Shown: one piece after another, positions 33,934 to 42,534 of the stretch
How positions within the stretch are numbered: position 1 is the stretch's first letter
How the letters are laid out: every line of letters starts with the position of its first letter
DNA from: Arcobacter sp. CECT 8985
GTDB lineage: Bacteria; Campylobacterota; Campylobacteria; Campylobacterales; Arcobacteraceae
Direction of reading: 5' to 3'
DNA: 45,978 nt
NCBI RefSeq assembly: GCF_004116495.1
Contig: NZ_PDKC01000023.1
Location: 1-45,978, forward strand
The notes under the pieces: model-generated
The model's database searches: none
What the model was told of the DNA's origin: nothing
Seen by the model: the letters and a program-made list of their open reading frames with translations, nothing else
Program-made: the position numbers and the translations under genes

Positions 33934-34140
33934 ATGCTCTTTTTTTGCCTTTTCAACTCTATCTTCTTTACTTTTAGCATCATTTAAATCTTCTGTTGAA
34001 TCAAAAAGTAAACCACTCATCATTTTTTCACTATCATCAAATTGTCCATTTTTTGCACCCCATATAAAAAAACCAAGTATTGCAAAAGATATTATTATTC
34101 CTACAACTAACATCATTAAAAGTGTCCCATTTATCCCCAT
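33910..34140 (-). CDS. ccoS: cbb3-type cytochrome oxidase assembly protein CcoS
   Basis: A 76-residue protein with one N-terminal membrane helix (about 8-28) followed by FIWGAKNGQFDDSEKMMSG. The FxWGxKNGQFDD motif is the hallmark of CcoS. A highly charged Lys-rich tail follows. CcoS is needed to put cofactors into CcoN of the cbb3 oxidase. It lies 9 bp after ccoI on the same strand, the usual order. Confidence 0.93.
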   Translation of the reverse strand: MGINGTLLMMLVVGIIISFAILGFFIWGAKNGQFDDSEKMMSGLLFDSTEDLNDAKSKEDRVEKAKKEHKKSKSQK

Positions 34141-34149
34141 AAATTATCC

Positions 34150-36588
34150 CTATTTTTTTAATTTTATTCTCATTGAATTTCCTACAACTATTAATGAACT
34201 CAAACTCATTGAAAGTGCAGCAACAAGTGGTATAACAAATCCTGCCATTGCAAGAGGTATTGTTATTGCATTATAAATCAAAGATATAAATAGATTCTGT
34301 TTTATAAATTTGTATGTTCTTTTTGATATAAAAAATGACTCTTCTAAACTTTTTAAAGAGTTGTCTAAAAGTACAATATCAGAAACGCTAAGCGCAATAT
34401 CAGCAGAATTTCCCATTGCAATTGCAATATCACTTTTTGATAATGCAACTGAATCATTTATTCCATCTCCTGCCATAACTACAGTCTTATTCTGATTTTT
34501 TAATTTATCAATATACTGTGCTTTTTCAATAGGATTAACATCACTTATAAATTTTGTAATACCTACTTCTTTTGCAACTTTTTGTGCAGTTTTATTATTA
34601 TCACCAGTTAACATAATTGTATCTATTCCAAAAGATTTCATTTTTTCAATAAACTCTTTTGCACCCTCTTTTATTTCATCTTCTAATTCAAAAGTTGCAA
34701 TAACCTGTGAGTCAATTGCAAATAAATAAACAGAGTTTAAACTATCAAACTTATAATTGATTTTATTATCTCTTAATAGTTTTATATTACCACCTAAAAG
34801 CTTAAATACTTTTCCATCAACATTTTTATATTTAGCTATTAAACCTTTTGAATTTATACTTTTTATATCAAAAAGTTCTTTTTCTGATAACTCATAATTT
34901 TCATCTAGATATTTTTTTACAGATTTACTTATTGGATGATTTGAATTTGATATTAAAGAGTATAATAGATTTAGTTTATGAATATTATTATCTAATATTT
35001 TTGCTTTTTTAACTTTTAACTTACCTTTTGTAAGTGTTCCTGTTTTATCAAGAACTAAAGTATCTGCAACTGCTAAACTCTCAATAAACTTAGCTTCTTT
35101 AAAAAGTAATCTTCTTTTTGCAAGTTCAGATATACCTATTAAATTTGCAATTGGTGTAGCTAAAGCTAATGCACAAGGACAAGCAATAACAATCACTGAA
35201 ACTGCAACAATAAAAGCTTTTTCAAAATGACTAACACCATCATAATTAAATCCAAAGTTAATTCCAAAATAGTACCAAACAATAAAAGTAATTAAAGACA
35301 AACATAAAATTGTTATACTAAAACCTTTTGAAATTTCATTTGCCCTATGTTCAATTTTTGGTTTAGAACTAAGAGAATCTTCCAGTAAAGTTACAATTGA
35401 ATTTAAAGTTGAGTCTTTATAAGCTTTGTCTACTTTATATCTTATTACTGATTCATTATTAATTGTTCCACTAAATATTTTTTCACCCTTTTTCTTATCA
35501 ACAGGTAAAGATTCTCCACTTAAACTTGACTCATCAAATGAAGCAGTTGTACTTATTAATTCTCCATCAAAAGAGGCTTTTTCTCCAGCTTTTAATTCAA
35601 CTATATCTCCAACTTGCACACTATTAATTGGAAGTATGTTTTTAATCTTATTTTTAATTACTACAGCTTCAAGAGGAATTGAACTTTTAATCTTATCCAA
35701 TGTATCAACTGCTGATTTTTTTCCAATAACCTCTAAATATTTTCCTACTAATACAAAAGTTATTATCATAGCTACACTATCAAAATAACTCTCTCCTTTT
35801 CCACCAAAAAGAATATATAAAGAGAATATATAAGAAGATAAAGCTCCTACACTAACTAAAAAATCCATATTTAATATACGATTTTTCAATCCATAATAAG
35901 CACCTTTGAAAAATATCCAACCACTGTAAAAAAGAACAGGAGTTGAAAAGATAAACTCTGCAATATGGATGTAGTGTTTTATTTCATCATCAATCCCAGT
36001 AAAAAAACCAGTATATTTTGCAACTGAAAGCATCATTATATTCATTGTTGCAAATACTGCAACCATCATACGAATAAAAAAATCCCTTTTAGCAACAGTT
36101 GCTTTTTCATCTGCAATAGTTGCATCATATGCATATGCATTGTAACCAATACTTCTAATTTTTAAAATAATTTCAGATAAGTTTATTTTGTCACTATCCC
36201 AAACAATTTTTGCTTTATTAGTAGAGAAATTTATATTAGCTTCAATAATTCCATCTGTATTAAATAGAACTTTTTCATTTAACCAAACACAAGCTGCACA
36301 GTGAATACCTTCAATAATTAAATCTATTTTTTTATAGCCATCTTCTGTTTGTGTAATAAAATTATCTTCAAAACTTTTTGTATCAAATTTCTCAACATCT
36401 TTATCTGAATTTATAGGTGGAGAAATAGTTTTATTACCTAGTTTATCGTAAAAAGAATCTAACCCATCAGATTTTAATAGGTGATAAACTCCTTGACATC
36501 CTTTACAACAAAAATGTAAATTTTCATCTTTTATCATTATATCTTCATCATATTCCAAATGACAATGATCACATTTTATTTTAGACAC
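34150..36588 (-). CDS. ccoI: Copper-transporting P1B-type ATPase CcoI
   Basis: An 812-residue heavy-metal P-type ATPase. The N-terminus has a Cys-rich domain (CDHCHLEYDED, then FCCKGCQGVYHLL) typical of CcoI/FixI, followed by one HMA domain with GIHCAACVW. The membrane metal site is CPC in IACPCALALATP, the phosphorylated Asp is in LDKTGTLTKG, and TGDNNKTAQ and GDGINDS follow. It supplies copper for cbb3 oxidase assembly rather than simple detoxification, as shown by the adjacent ccoS. The start is GTG at 36588 after an AGGA site. Confidence 0.94.
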   Translation of the reverse strand: MSKIKCDHCHLEYDEDIMIKDENLHFCCKGCQGVYHLLKSDGLDSFYDKLGNKTISPPINSDKDVEKFDTKSFEDNFITQTEDGYKKIDLIIEGIHCAACVWLNEKVLFNTDGIIEANINFSTNKAKIVWDSDKINLSEIILKIRSIGYNAYAYDATIADEKATVAKRDFFIRMMVAVFATMNIMMLSVAKYTGFFTGIDDEIKHYIHIAEFIFSTPVLFYSGWIFFKGAYYGLKNRILNMDFLVSVGALSSYIFSLYILFGGKGESYFDSVAMIITFVLVGKYLEVIGKKSAVDTLDKIKSSIPLEAVVIKNKIKNILPINSVQVGDIVELKAGEKASFDGELISTTASFDESSLSGESLPVDKKKGEKIFSGTINNESVIRYKVDKAYKDSTLNSIVTLLEDSLSSKPKIEHRANEISKGFSITILCLSLITFIVWYYFGINFGFNYDGVSHFEKAFIVAVSVIVIACPCALALATPIANLIGISELAKRRLLFKEAKFIESLAVADTLVLDKTGTLTKGKLKVKKAKILDNNIHKLNLLYSLISNSNHPISKSVKKYLDENYELSEKELFDIKSINSKGLIAKYKNVDGKVFKLLGGNIKLLRDNKINYKFDSLNSVYLFAIDSQVIATFELEDEIKEGAKEFIEKMKSFGIDTIMLTGDNNKTAQKVAKEVGITKFISDVNPIEKAQYIDKLKNQNKTVVMAGDGINDSVALSKSDIAIAMGNSADIALSVSDIVLLDNSLKSLEESFFISKRTYKFIKQNLFISLIYNAITIPLAMAGFVIPLVAALSMSLSSLIVVGNSMRIKLKK

Positions 36589-36752
36589 TTAAATTCCTAA
36601 TATATCTTTTCTTTTAGAGGTTTGTTTGTAATTAAAATAATTAAGATATTTATATAACCTCTTTTAAATCCTTTTATGTTATTATTACTTACAATAACAA
36701 TTTGATTTTATTAACATATTATTATAGCGAATTAAGTTTGGAGTAAGTCTTA

Positions 36753-38372
36753 ATGATTAACAATATATCTATATTAAAAAATATTACTATATTATATGCA
36801 GAAGATGAAGAGAGTTTAAGAGAGATAACACTCAATATCTTAAAAGGTTTCACAAAAAAGCAATATGTAGCAGAAGATGGGAAAGAAGGACTTGAACTAT
36901 TCAAGAAAAATGAAGATGAAATTGATTTAATTATCACAGATGTAAATATGCCACATATGAATGGCTTAGAGATGATTAAGCATATTAAAGAGATAAATCC
37001 TAATATTCCTATAATAGTAGCAACTGCTTTTTCAAATACAGAATATTTACTTGAAGCAATTAATATTGGCGTTGATAAATATGTATTAAAACCAATAGAT
37101 ATGAAAAAACTTCTTCAAACAATGAGCCAATCTTTACTTTATCATGAATTAAAAGATTTATATATTGATAAACTAACTCATCTACCAAATAGAAATAGAT
37201 TAAAAAAAGATTTAGAAGATACGCAAGAAGACTTGATGGCCTTAATAAATATTGATAAATTTTCAACTATCAATGACCTATTTGGTGAGAATAATGGCGA
37301 TAAAATTTTATCAGAATTCTCAGATAATTTAAAAGAACATTTCAATAAACATGAATACAAAATTTATAGAATTGAAGCAGATAAATTTGCAGTAGTTTCA
37401 AGGGATAAAAAAAGAGATATTCAAGAGTTTAAAAACTTATGTAAAGAGTTCGCTGATGATGTGCAAAAAAGAACTATTATCATAGATGATAATGAAATTG
37501 ACTTAGCAATAACAATTGGTATTGCTAAAGGCGATGGAAATATTGCATATAAATATACACAAAGAGTTATAACTTATGCAAGAAATAAATTTGAACAAGT
37601 TATGATTTATGATGATTCTTTTAATATTCAAGAGTCATTTGAAGAGAATATAAAATGGGTAAAGAAAATAAAAAATGGTTTAGCAAATGGCAATTTTAAA
37701 GGTTTTTATCAGCCAATTGTAAATAATAACACAAAAGAAATCTATAAATATGAAGCATTAATCAGATTCATTGAAGATGATGGTGAAGTTATTGCTCCAT
37801 TTAAATTTTTAGACATTGCAAAAAAAGCAAAACTTTATCCTAATATTATTAGAGTAATGCTAAAAGAAGCTCTTTTATTAATTAAAAATAAAAATAAAAG
37901 AGTTGCAGTAAATATCTCATTTGAAGATATAGCTAGTAGTGAGACAAGAAGATTTATATATGAAGAGTTAAAAAATGAAAGCGAATATACTAACTCTTTA
38001 GAATTTGAGATACTAGAAAGTGAAGAAATTTCTGATATGAATATTGTAAAAGAGTTTATAAAAGATGTTAAAAACTTAGGGTGTCATGTTGGAGTTGATG
38101 ACTTTGGAGCAGGATATTCAAATTTCAATATGCTTACAAACCTAGACATTGATTTTGTAAAAATTGATAGTTCTTTAATTAAAGAAATAGATCATGCAAA
38201 AAACCAAGAAATCATTGTAAATACTATTTCGAATTTCTCTAAAGAATTTGGATTTGCTACTGTTGCAGAATTTGTAAGTAGTAAAGAAATTTATGAGAAA
38301 GTTAAATCTTTAAATATTGATTACTCACAAGGATACTACTTTGGTAAACCTATGAGTTTTGATGAAGTATAA
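36753..38372 (+). CDS. Response regulator with GGDEF and EAL domains (cyclic di-GMP phosphodiesterase)
   Basis: A 539-residue cytoplasmic protein. An N-terminal receiver (AEDEE 16-20, phospho-Asp63 in ITDVNMPHMNG, Lys in LKPID) is followed by a degenerate GGDEF domain in which the active loop reads IEADKF, so it should not make cyclic di-GMP. The EAL domain keeps its catalytic set: EALIRF, VNISFEDI, ESEE, VDDFGAGYSNF, VKIDSSL, VAEF and QGYYFGKP. It should hydrolyse cyclic di-GMP under control of receiver phosphorylation. It has its own promoter region (164 bp from ccoI, divergent) and a GGAG ribosome site. The partner kinase is not adjacent. Confidence 0.9.
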   Translation: MINNISILKNITILYAEDEESLREITLNILKGFTKKQYVAEDGKEGLELFKKNEDEIDLIITDVNMPHMNGLEMIKHIKEINPNIPIIVATAFSNTEYLLEAINIGVDKYVLKPIDMKKLLQTMSQSLLYHELKDLYIDKLTHLPNRNRLKKDLEDTQEDLMALINIDKFSTINDLFGENNGDKILSEFSDNLKEHFNKHEYKIYRIEADKFAVVSRDKKRDIQEFKNLCKEFADDVQKRTIIIDDNEIDLAITIGIAKGDGNIAYKYTQRVITYARNKFEQVMIYDDSFNIQESFEENIKWVKKIKNGLANGNFKGFYQPIVNNNTKEIYKYEALIRFIEDDGEVIAPFKFLDIAKKAKLYPNIIRVMLKEALLLIKNKNKRVAVNISFEDIASSETRRFIYEELKNESEYTNSLEFEILESEEISDMNIVKEFIKDVKNLGCHVGVDDFGAGYSNFNMLTNLDIDFVKIDSSLIKEIDHAKNQEIIVNTISNFSKEFGFATVAEFVSSKEIYEKVKSLNIDYSQGYYFGKPMSFDEV

Positions 38373-38383
38373 ACTACTTCATC
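38361..38383. terminator. Hairpin bridging two convergent stop codons
   Basis: GATGAAGTA (38361-38369) and TACTTCATC (38375-38383) form a 9-bp stem whose loop holds the stop of the EAL gene, while the other arm holds the gmk stop. No T-run follows on either side, so it is at best a weak bidirectional terminator. Confidence 0.4.
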
Positions 38384-38991
38384 CAAGCTTTAACAACTTC
38401 ATCTTTATTAAATAAAGTTGCATTTATTTTAGCAATATTTGCTAATGAAACTAACTTTTTACTAGCTTCTTGTAAATCATCATTAATTAAAAAGTAATCA
38501 TATTTATCAATTGCATTAATTTCAATTTTTGCATTACTTACTCTTTTTTCAATTACTTCTTTTGAATCTGTTGCTCTTGAATTTAATCTATTTTCTAATT
38601 CTTTTAAAGATGGAGTAGTAATAAATACTGATGTAACATAAGTAGATAGTTCTGTTTTCTTTACTAAATCATGCCCTTGTACATCTATATCAAAAATTAC
38701 AAGTTTATCTTCTTTTAATGCTTGTTTAACAGGTTTAAGAGATGTTCCATAATAGTTTCCGTGAACATTTGCATACTCTAAGAAATTATTAGCTTTTATA
38801 TCAGCTTCAAATTCTTCTTTTGATACAAACAAATAATCAATACCATGTTTTTCTCCTTCTCTAGGAGCTCTAGTAGTCGTAGAAATTGAGAAATAGTATT
38901 TATCAATATTTTTATATACCTCTTTTAAAAGTGTAGACTTTCCACATCCACTTGGACCAGAGATTAATAATATTGCTCCATTATTATGCAT
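38374..38991 (-). CDS. gmk: Guanylate kinase
   Basis: A 205-residue nucleotide kinase converting GMP to GDP. The P-loop is SGPSGCGKST (11-20), followed by SISTTTRAPREGEKHGIDYLFVS (GMP-binding SxTTRxPRxGExxGxDYxF) and the VIFDIDVQG block. Length is standard. It overlaps the upstream acidic-protein gene by 8 bp and converges on the EAL gene. In C. jejuni, as I recall, gmk follows a highly acidic protein gene in the same way. Confidence 0.96.
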   Translation of the reverse strand: MHNNGAILLISGPSGCGKSTLLKEVYKNIDKYYFSISTTTRAPREGEKHGIDYLFVSKEEFEADIKANNFLEYANVHGNYYGTSLKPVKQALKEDKLVIFDIDVQGHDLVKKTELSTYVTSVFITTPSLKELENRLNSRATDSKEVIEKRVSNAKIEINAIDKYDYFLINDDLQEASKKLVSLANIAKINATLFNKDEVVKAWMK

Positions 38992-39781
38992 TTTCTTTTC
39001 CCTTTAAACTAAGTTTTAAATCAACATCTTCCCCATTAGATAATTTATCAATAACACTTTGATCAAATTTTTTCAATAGTGGTTTTAATTCATCAATTGA
39101 GTATTTATTTAATATCAATTTTAATGGTTCACTTGGATGAGTTAAATCATATTCATTAACCTCAGTTAATGCATCATCTATAATATCTGATAACTCTTTC
39201 CAATCAGCTTCATCTTTTATTACTTGATTTTGAACATCTTCATATCTTAAAATATCAGTTATTTTTGAAAGTTCATTATTATCTAAAACTCCACCTTCTC
39301 TAAGTGAAGCTAAAGTAACAATACTCTCATCACTATCATCTTCTATATCTGCTGCTATATCATCTGCAAGGGATTCTACATAATTTGTTAAATCACTAGC
39401 ATCATCATCTAAGTTTACTTTATTTGTTAATGTAGCCTCTTTAGAAGCCTGCTTTTTTTCGTTAATATCTTCTTCTTTTAAAAACTTAATTTGTTCAGAT
39501 AATATCTCTTTTAATTGTAAAGGTAAAAAAGGTCTTGGAATAATAAAATCTCTTGCTTTATCAAAAGGTAATTCATCATTTGAAATTGCCCCTAATTTAG
39601 AACAATATTTCTTAAAATTATTGAACTTATCATTAATAAAATTTTGATCTATTATTATAAATTCTGTACTATTTTCTACATTTAGATTATTTTGAACATG
39701 AAGTTTCAGATCTAATTTTTTACAAATTAATGTAAAAATCTTAATTATAATTGCTGTATCACTTATTAGTATCAAATTCAC
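38984..39781 (-). CDS. Acidic hypothetical protein conserved in Campylobacterota
   Basis: A 265-residue protein I cannot assign a function. Residues 1 to about 95 look like a receiver fold without its phospho-Asp (LILISDTAIIIKIFTLI, EFIIIDQNF, FIIPRPFLPLQLKEIL), so a pseudo-receiver is possible. The middle (about 110-160) is a long acidic linker (DDDASDLTN, DDIAADIEDDSDES), and the C-terminal third is helical. It overlaps the ABC ATPase by 4 bp and gmk by 8 bp. C. jejuni has a gene annotated as highly acidic protein at this place; flagellar fliR, which I recall beside it there, is absent here. Confidence 0.7.
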   Translation of the reverse strand: MNLILISDTAIIIKIFTLICKKLDLKLHVQNNLNVENSTEFIIIDQNFINDKFNNFKKYCSKLGAISNDELPFDKARDFIIPRPFLPLQLKEILSEQIKFLKEEDINEKKQASKEATLTNKVNLDDDASDLTNYVESLADDIAADIEDDSDESIVTLASLREGGVLDNNELSKITDILRYEDVQNQVIKDEADWKELSDIIDDALTEVNEYDLTHPSEPLKLILNKYSIDELKPLLKKFDQSVIDKLSNGEDVDLKLSLKGKENA

Positions 39782-40464
39782 CTTATCTCCTCTAACTTCA
39801 AATCAAGAACTCTAAAAGTTCTATCACATTTACTTGCAAGAGTTTCATCATGTGTAACTAAAATAAGTCCGGCTTCATTATTTTTTACATAATCAAATAA
39901 AGCATCCATAACATGAGAAGAAGTCTCTTTATCTAAATTTCCAGTAGGTTCATCAGCAAAAATTACTTTTGGTTTCTTTGTTAAAACTCTAGCAATGGAT
40001 AATCTTTGCTGTTGACCTCCACTTAATTCTCCAACACCTTGATTTAAAACATGTTCGATATCAAGATCTTTTAATAACTTTAAGTCTATATCTTTTGTAC
40101 TTAAAAGTGTAGCAATATCTAAATTTTCTTTAGCACTAAATCCTCTAAACAGATAGTGAGCTTGAAATATTATACCAAAATCTTCTCTTCTTATATTTAA
40201 AAGCTTTGATTTTTTTAGTTCATAAATATTATTTTGTTTATATATTATTGAACCTTCATTTGGTTTTAAAAGTGATGACAAGATGTTTAATAATGTAGAT
40301 TTTCCACTACCACTCATTCCAATAATGGCAATAGTTTCATGTTTATGTAAAGATAAATTTATATTCTTGAAAAGTTCATAATCAAACTTATGAGAAATCC
40401 CCTTTGCTTCAAGCAAAAGGGGATTAATAGAGTGTGACGAGCTACTTGTTTTTTGTTCGTGCAC
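39778..40464 (-). CDS. LolD-like ABC transporter ATP-binding protein
   Basis: An ATPase of about 229 residues with Walker A GMSGSGKST, Q-loop FGIIFQAHYLFRGFS, signature LSGGQQQRLSIARVL and Walker B IFADEPTGNLD. This is the MacB/LolD class. In Campylobacter the homologue follows tsf. No permease is adjacent. The start is uncertain: there is no ATG; a TTG at 40515 lies inside tsf, a GTG at 40464 is 17 bp after the tsf stop, and a TTG at 40416 would best match the usual LLLEAKGISHKFDYELF start. An inverted repeat covers the region of the last candidate. Confidence 0.8.
   Translation of the reverse strand: MHEQKTSSSSHSINPLLLEAKGISHKFDYELFKNINLSLHKHETIAIIGMSGSGKSTLLNILSSLLKPNEGSIIYKQNNIYELKKSKLLNIRREDFGIIFQAHYLFRGFSAKENLDIATLLSTKDIDLKLLKDLDIEHVLNQGVGELSGGQQQRLSIARVLTKKPKVIFADEPTGNLDKETSSHVMDALFDYVKNNEAGLILVTHDETLASKCDRTFRVLDLKLEEIR
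40396..40424 (-). repeat. Long inverted repeat at the 5' end of the LolD-like gene
   Basis: AATCCCCTTTGCTT (40396-40409) and AAGCAAAAGGGGATT (40411-40424 region) form a stem of up to 14 bp with one bulged A. No T-run follows in the direction of transcription. It could be a weak tsf terminator or could sequester the translation start of the ATPase. Confidence 0.55.
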
Positions 40465-40480
40465 AATTAAACTTTGGGGA

Positions 40481-41527
40481 TTATTTACCCATTTGTTTTG
40501 CAACTTCTGCTGCAAAATCTTCTTCTTCTACTTCAATACCTTCACCAAGTTCAAATCTAATATATTCAACAATTTTAATTGAAGGATCAGTTTCTGCAAT
40601 TGCTTGCTCAACTGTTTTTTTGTCATCCATAACATACGCTTGAGATAAAAGAGCAAATCTTCCATCTAATTGAGTATTATCTTGGATATATCTTTCGATT
40701 TTCCCTGGAATAATTTTATCCCAGATTTTTTCTGGTTTACCTTGTTCTTTTAACTCAGCTTCAAATTTAGCTTTTGCATTTGCAATAGCTTCATCAGTTA
40801 ATTGAGATTTAGAAACAAAATCAGGAATATTTTTTAATGGTTTACCTAATCTTTTTAATTCATCATTATCAGCTTCAATTTCTGCTACAATTGCTCTATT
40901 TTCAGATTCAACAAATGCTGGATCTAAATCAGTATAAGAAATAACAGTTGGTTTCATAGCTGATGCATGCATTGCAATACTTTTTAATAATGAAACAGTT
41001 TTCTCTTTTGCAGAATCATCACAAGTTGCAGCTAATAAAACTCCAACTTTACCTGTTGCATGAACATAACCATTAACAACTTGACCTTCTACTGAAGCTA
41101 ATTTTCTAGCTACTAAGTTTTCACCAATAGTTGCAATTTTTTCATTTAAGAAAGTAGTAAAATCTTGCCCATTGATTGAAGATGAAGCTAAAGTTTCAGC
41201 ATCATTAATTCCATTTTCTTGTGCATGTGCAGTAATTTCTTTAGTTAATGCAATAAAGTTATCATTTTTAGCAACGAAGTCAGTTTGTGAATTAAGTTCT
41301 AACATAGTACCTTTAGTATTATCTTCATTAACTAATACAGAAACTAAACCTTCAGCAGCTACATTACCTGCTTTTTTAGCAGCTTTACTTAATCCTGCTT
41401 CTCTTAAGTGTTGAACTGATTTATCTAAATCACCTTCACACTCATTTAAAGCATTTTTACAATCAAGCATACCTGCACCAGTCATTTCTCTTAATTGTTT
41501 AATTAATTTTGGAGTTGCACCTGCCAT
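40481..41527 (-). CDS. tsf: Elongation factor Ts
   Basis: A 348-residue guanine nucleotide exchange factor for EF-Tu. The N-terminal UBA-like domain begins with TPKLIKQLREMTGAGMLDCKNAL, and the TDFVAKN motif that contacts EF-Tu is at about 82-88. The length is above that of E. coli (283) but normal for Campylobacterota, with the insertion around residues 205-300. It is 3 bp from rpsB and in the universal rpsB-tsf order. Confidence 0.97.
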   Translation of the reverse strand: MAGATPKLIKQLREMTGAGMLDCKNALNECEGDLDKSVQHLREAGLSKAAKKAGNVAAEGLVSVLVNEDNTKGTMLELNSQTDFVAKNDNFIALTKEITAHAQENGINDAETLASSSINGQDFTTFLNEKIATIGENLVARKLASVEGQVVNGYVHATGKVGVLLAATCDDSAKEKTVSLLKSIAMHASAMKPTVISYTDLDPAFVESENRAIVAEIEADNDELKRLGKPLKNIPDFVSKSQLTDEAIANAKAKFEAELKEQGKPEKIWDKIIPGKIERYIQDNTQLDGRFALLSQAYVMDDKKTVEQAIAETDPSIKIVEYIRFELGEGIEVEEEDFAAEVAKQMGK

Positions 41528-41529
41528 AA

Positions 41530-42318
41530 TTACGCTTCCTCTTCAGTTTTAGTTTCTTCCTCTGCTACTGCTTCAGCTACTACTTCTTTTGTTTCTTCTT
41601 CAGTTACAGGAGCTTCTTCTTCAGTACCTTCTGCATCTGCAGCTGCTGCTTTACCTTCATTTACTGCTGCTGCCATTTCTTGGCAGAATAATTGAATAGA
41701 TCTAATTGCATCATCATTTCCAGGAATTGGGAAATCAACTACATCTGGATCGCAGTTTGTATCTAATGGAGCAACTACTTTAATTCCTAATCTTCTTGCT
41801 TCTTTAATAGCAATTTTTTCTTTAACAGCATCAAGAACAAACATCATATCTGGTAAATTTTTCATCTCTTTAATACCACCAAGATATAACTCTAATTTTT
41901 CTTCTTTTCTTGAAAGCATTAAAGCTTCTTTTTTAGTTAAAAGATCAAATTGACCTTCTTCTCTCATTTTTTTAATAACTTCTAATTTTCTAATTGATTT
42001 TTTAATTGTTCCGTAGTTTGTTAACATACCACCTAACCATCTGTGGTTAACATATGGCATATTACAAGATTCTGCAGCTCTTTTAACAGCTTCACTTGCT
42101 TGTTTTTTTGTTCCTACAAAGATCATAGTTTGACCTTCAGCAGCTGCATCTCTTACTACATTATATGTATATCTGAAATATCTTAATGTTTTTTGTAAGT
42201 CAATAATATAAATATTCTTTCTAACACCGAAAATGAATTTTTTCATTTTTGGATTCCATCTTCTTGTTTGGTGTCCAAAGTGTACACCACATTCTAATAG
42301 GTCTTTCATTGTAACCAT
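41530..42318 (-). CDS. rpsB: 30S ribosomal protein S2
   Basis: A 262-residue ribosomal protein. [23 protein letters not shown] and the [17 protein letters not shown] and [13 protein letters not shown] blocks are S2 signatures. The C-terminus is an acidic, Ala-rich extension of about 45 residues. An ATG 10 codons upstream (42348) has no ribosome site. The ATG at 42318 follows AGGAGA by 6 bases and gives the family's normal start, so it is chosen. A structured leader precedes it and probably lets S2 repress its own operon. Confidence 0.97.
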   Translation of the reverse strand: MVTMKDLLECGVHFGHQTRRWNPKMKKFIFGVRKNIYIIDLQKTLRYFRYTYNVVRDAAAEGQTMIFVGTKKQASEAVKRAAESCNMPYVNHRWLGGMLTNYGTIKKSIRKLEVIKKMREEGQFDLLTKKEALMLSRKEEKLELYLGGIKEMKNLPDMMFVLDAVKEKIAIKEARRLGIKVVAPLDTNCDPDVVDFPIPGNDDAIRSIQLFCQEMAAAVNEGKAAAADAEGTEEEAPVTEEETKEVVAEAVAEEETKTEEEA

Positions 42319-42330
42319 ATTGTTTCTCCT

Positions 42331-42440
42331 AAGTTTTATTTTTTTCAAGTGGGTTTAGCCTCTGTGCCCCTTAGTACCGATTGATACAACCCATTTTAGG
42401 ACTGACACATGTGAGGTTTCTTTGTTATCTTAACAACAAA
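42331..42440 (-). promoter_or_regulatory. rpsB leader RNA with a predicted pseudoknot
   Basis: Read on the minus strand, a first hairpin (CTTTGTT/AACAAAG) begins the leader. A long helix follows: the 13-nt strand AGGGGCACAGAGG (42371-42359) pairs with three blocks CCUC (42416-42413), UGUGUC (42409-42404) and CCU (42400-42398) separated by 3-nt bulges. Its loop holds a 5-bp hairpin (GUAUC/GGUAC) and UGGGUU (42393-42388), which can pair with AACCCA (42355-42350) beyond the helix, making a pseudoknot. The structure ends about 20 nt before the ribosome site. S2 autoregulation through a leader pseudoknot is known in gammaproteobacteria; extension to this group is inferred. Confidence 0.65.
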
Positions 42441-42498
42441 GTAAAGATAATAAGAACGCGTATGATATCCAAGTTAACTTTAATTTAAGTTTAAGTGA

Positions 42499-42524
42499 AA
42501 AAAGGAGAAATATTTCTCCTTTTT
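42499..42524 (-). terminator. Terminator of the proVWX operon
   Basis: GGAGAAA (42504-42510) and TTTCTCC (42513-42519) form a 7-bp stem extended by A-T pairs on both sides (nearly perfect 24-nt palindrome), followed on the minus strand by a T-run. It lies 11 bp after the proX stop and isolates the rpsB leader promoter. Confidence 0.85.
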
Positions 42525-42534
42525 ATTTTGTAGT

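Noticed and set aside
36610-36670. Inverted repeat AGAGGTT/AACCTCT upstream of ccoI
   Set aside because: Arms of 7 bp separated by more than 30 AT-rich bases are expected by chance in this composition; no supporting promoter geometry.
42319-42348. Ten-codon N-terminal extension of S2 from an upstream ATG
   Set aside because: The extension contains the AGGAGA ribosome site of the downstream ATG and has no site of its own; S2 proteins of this group begin [11 protein letters not shown].
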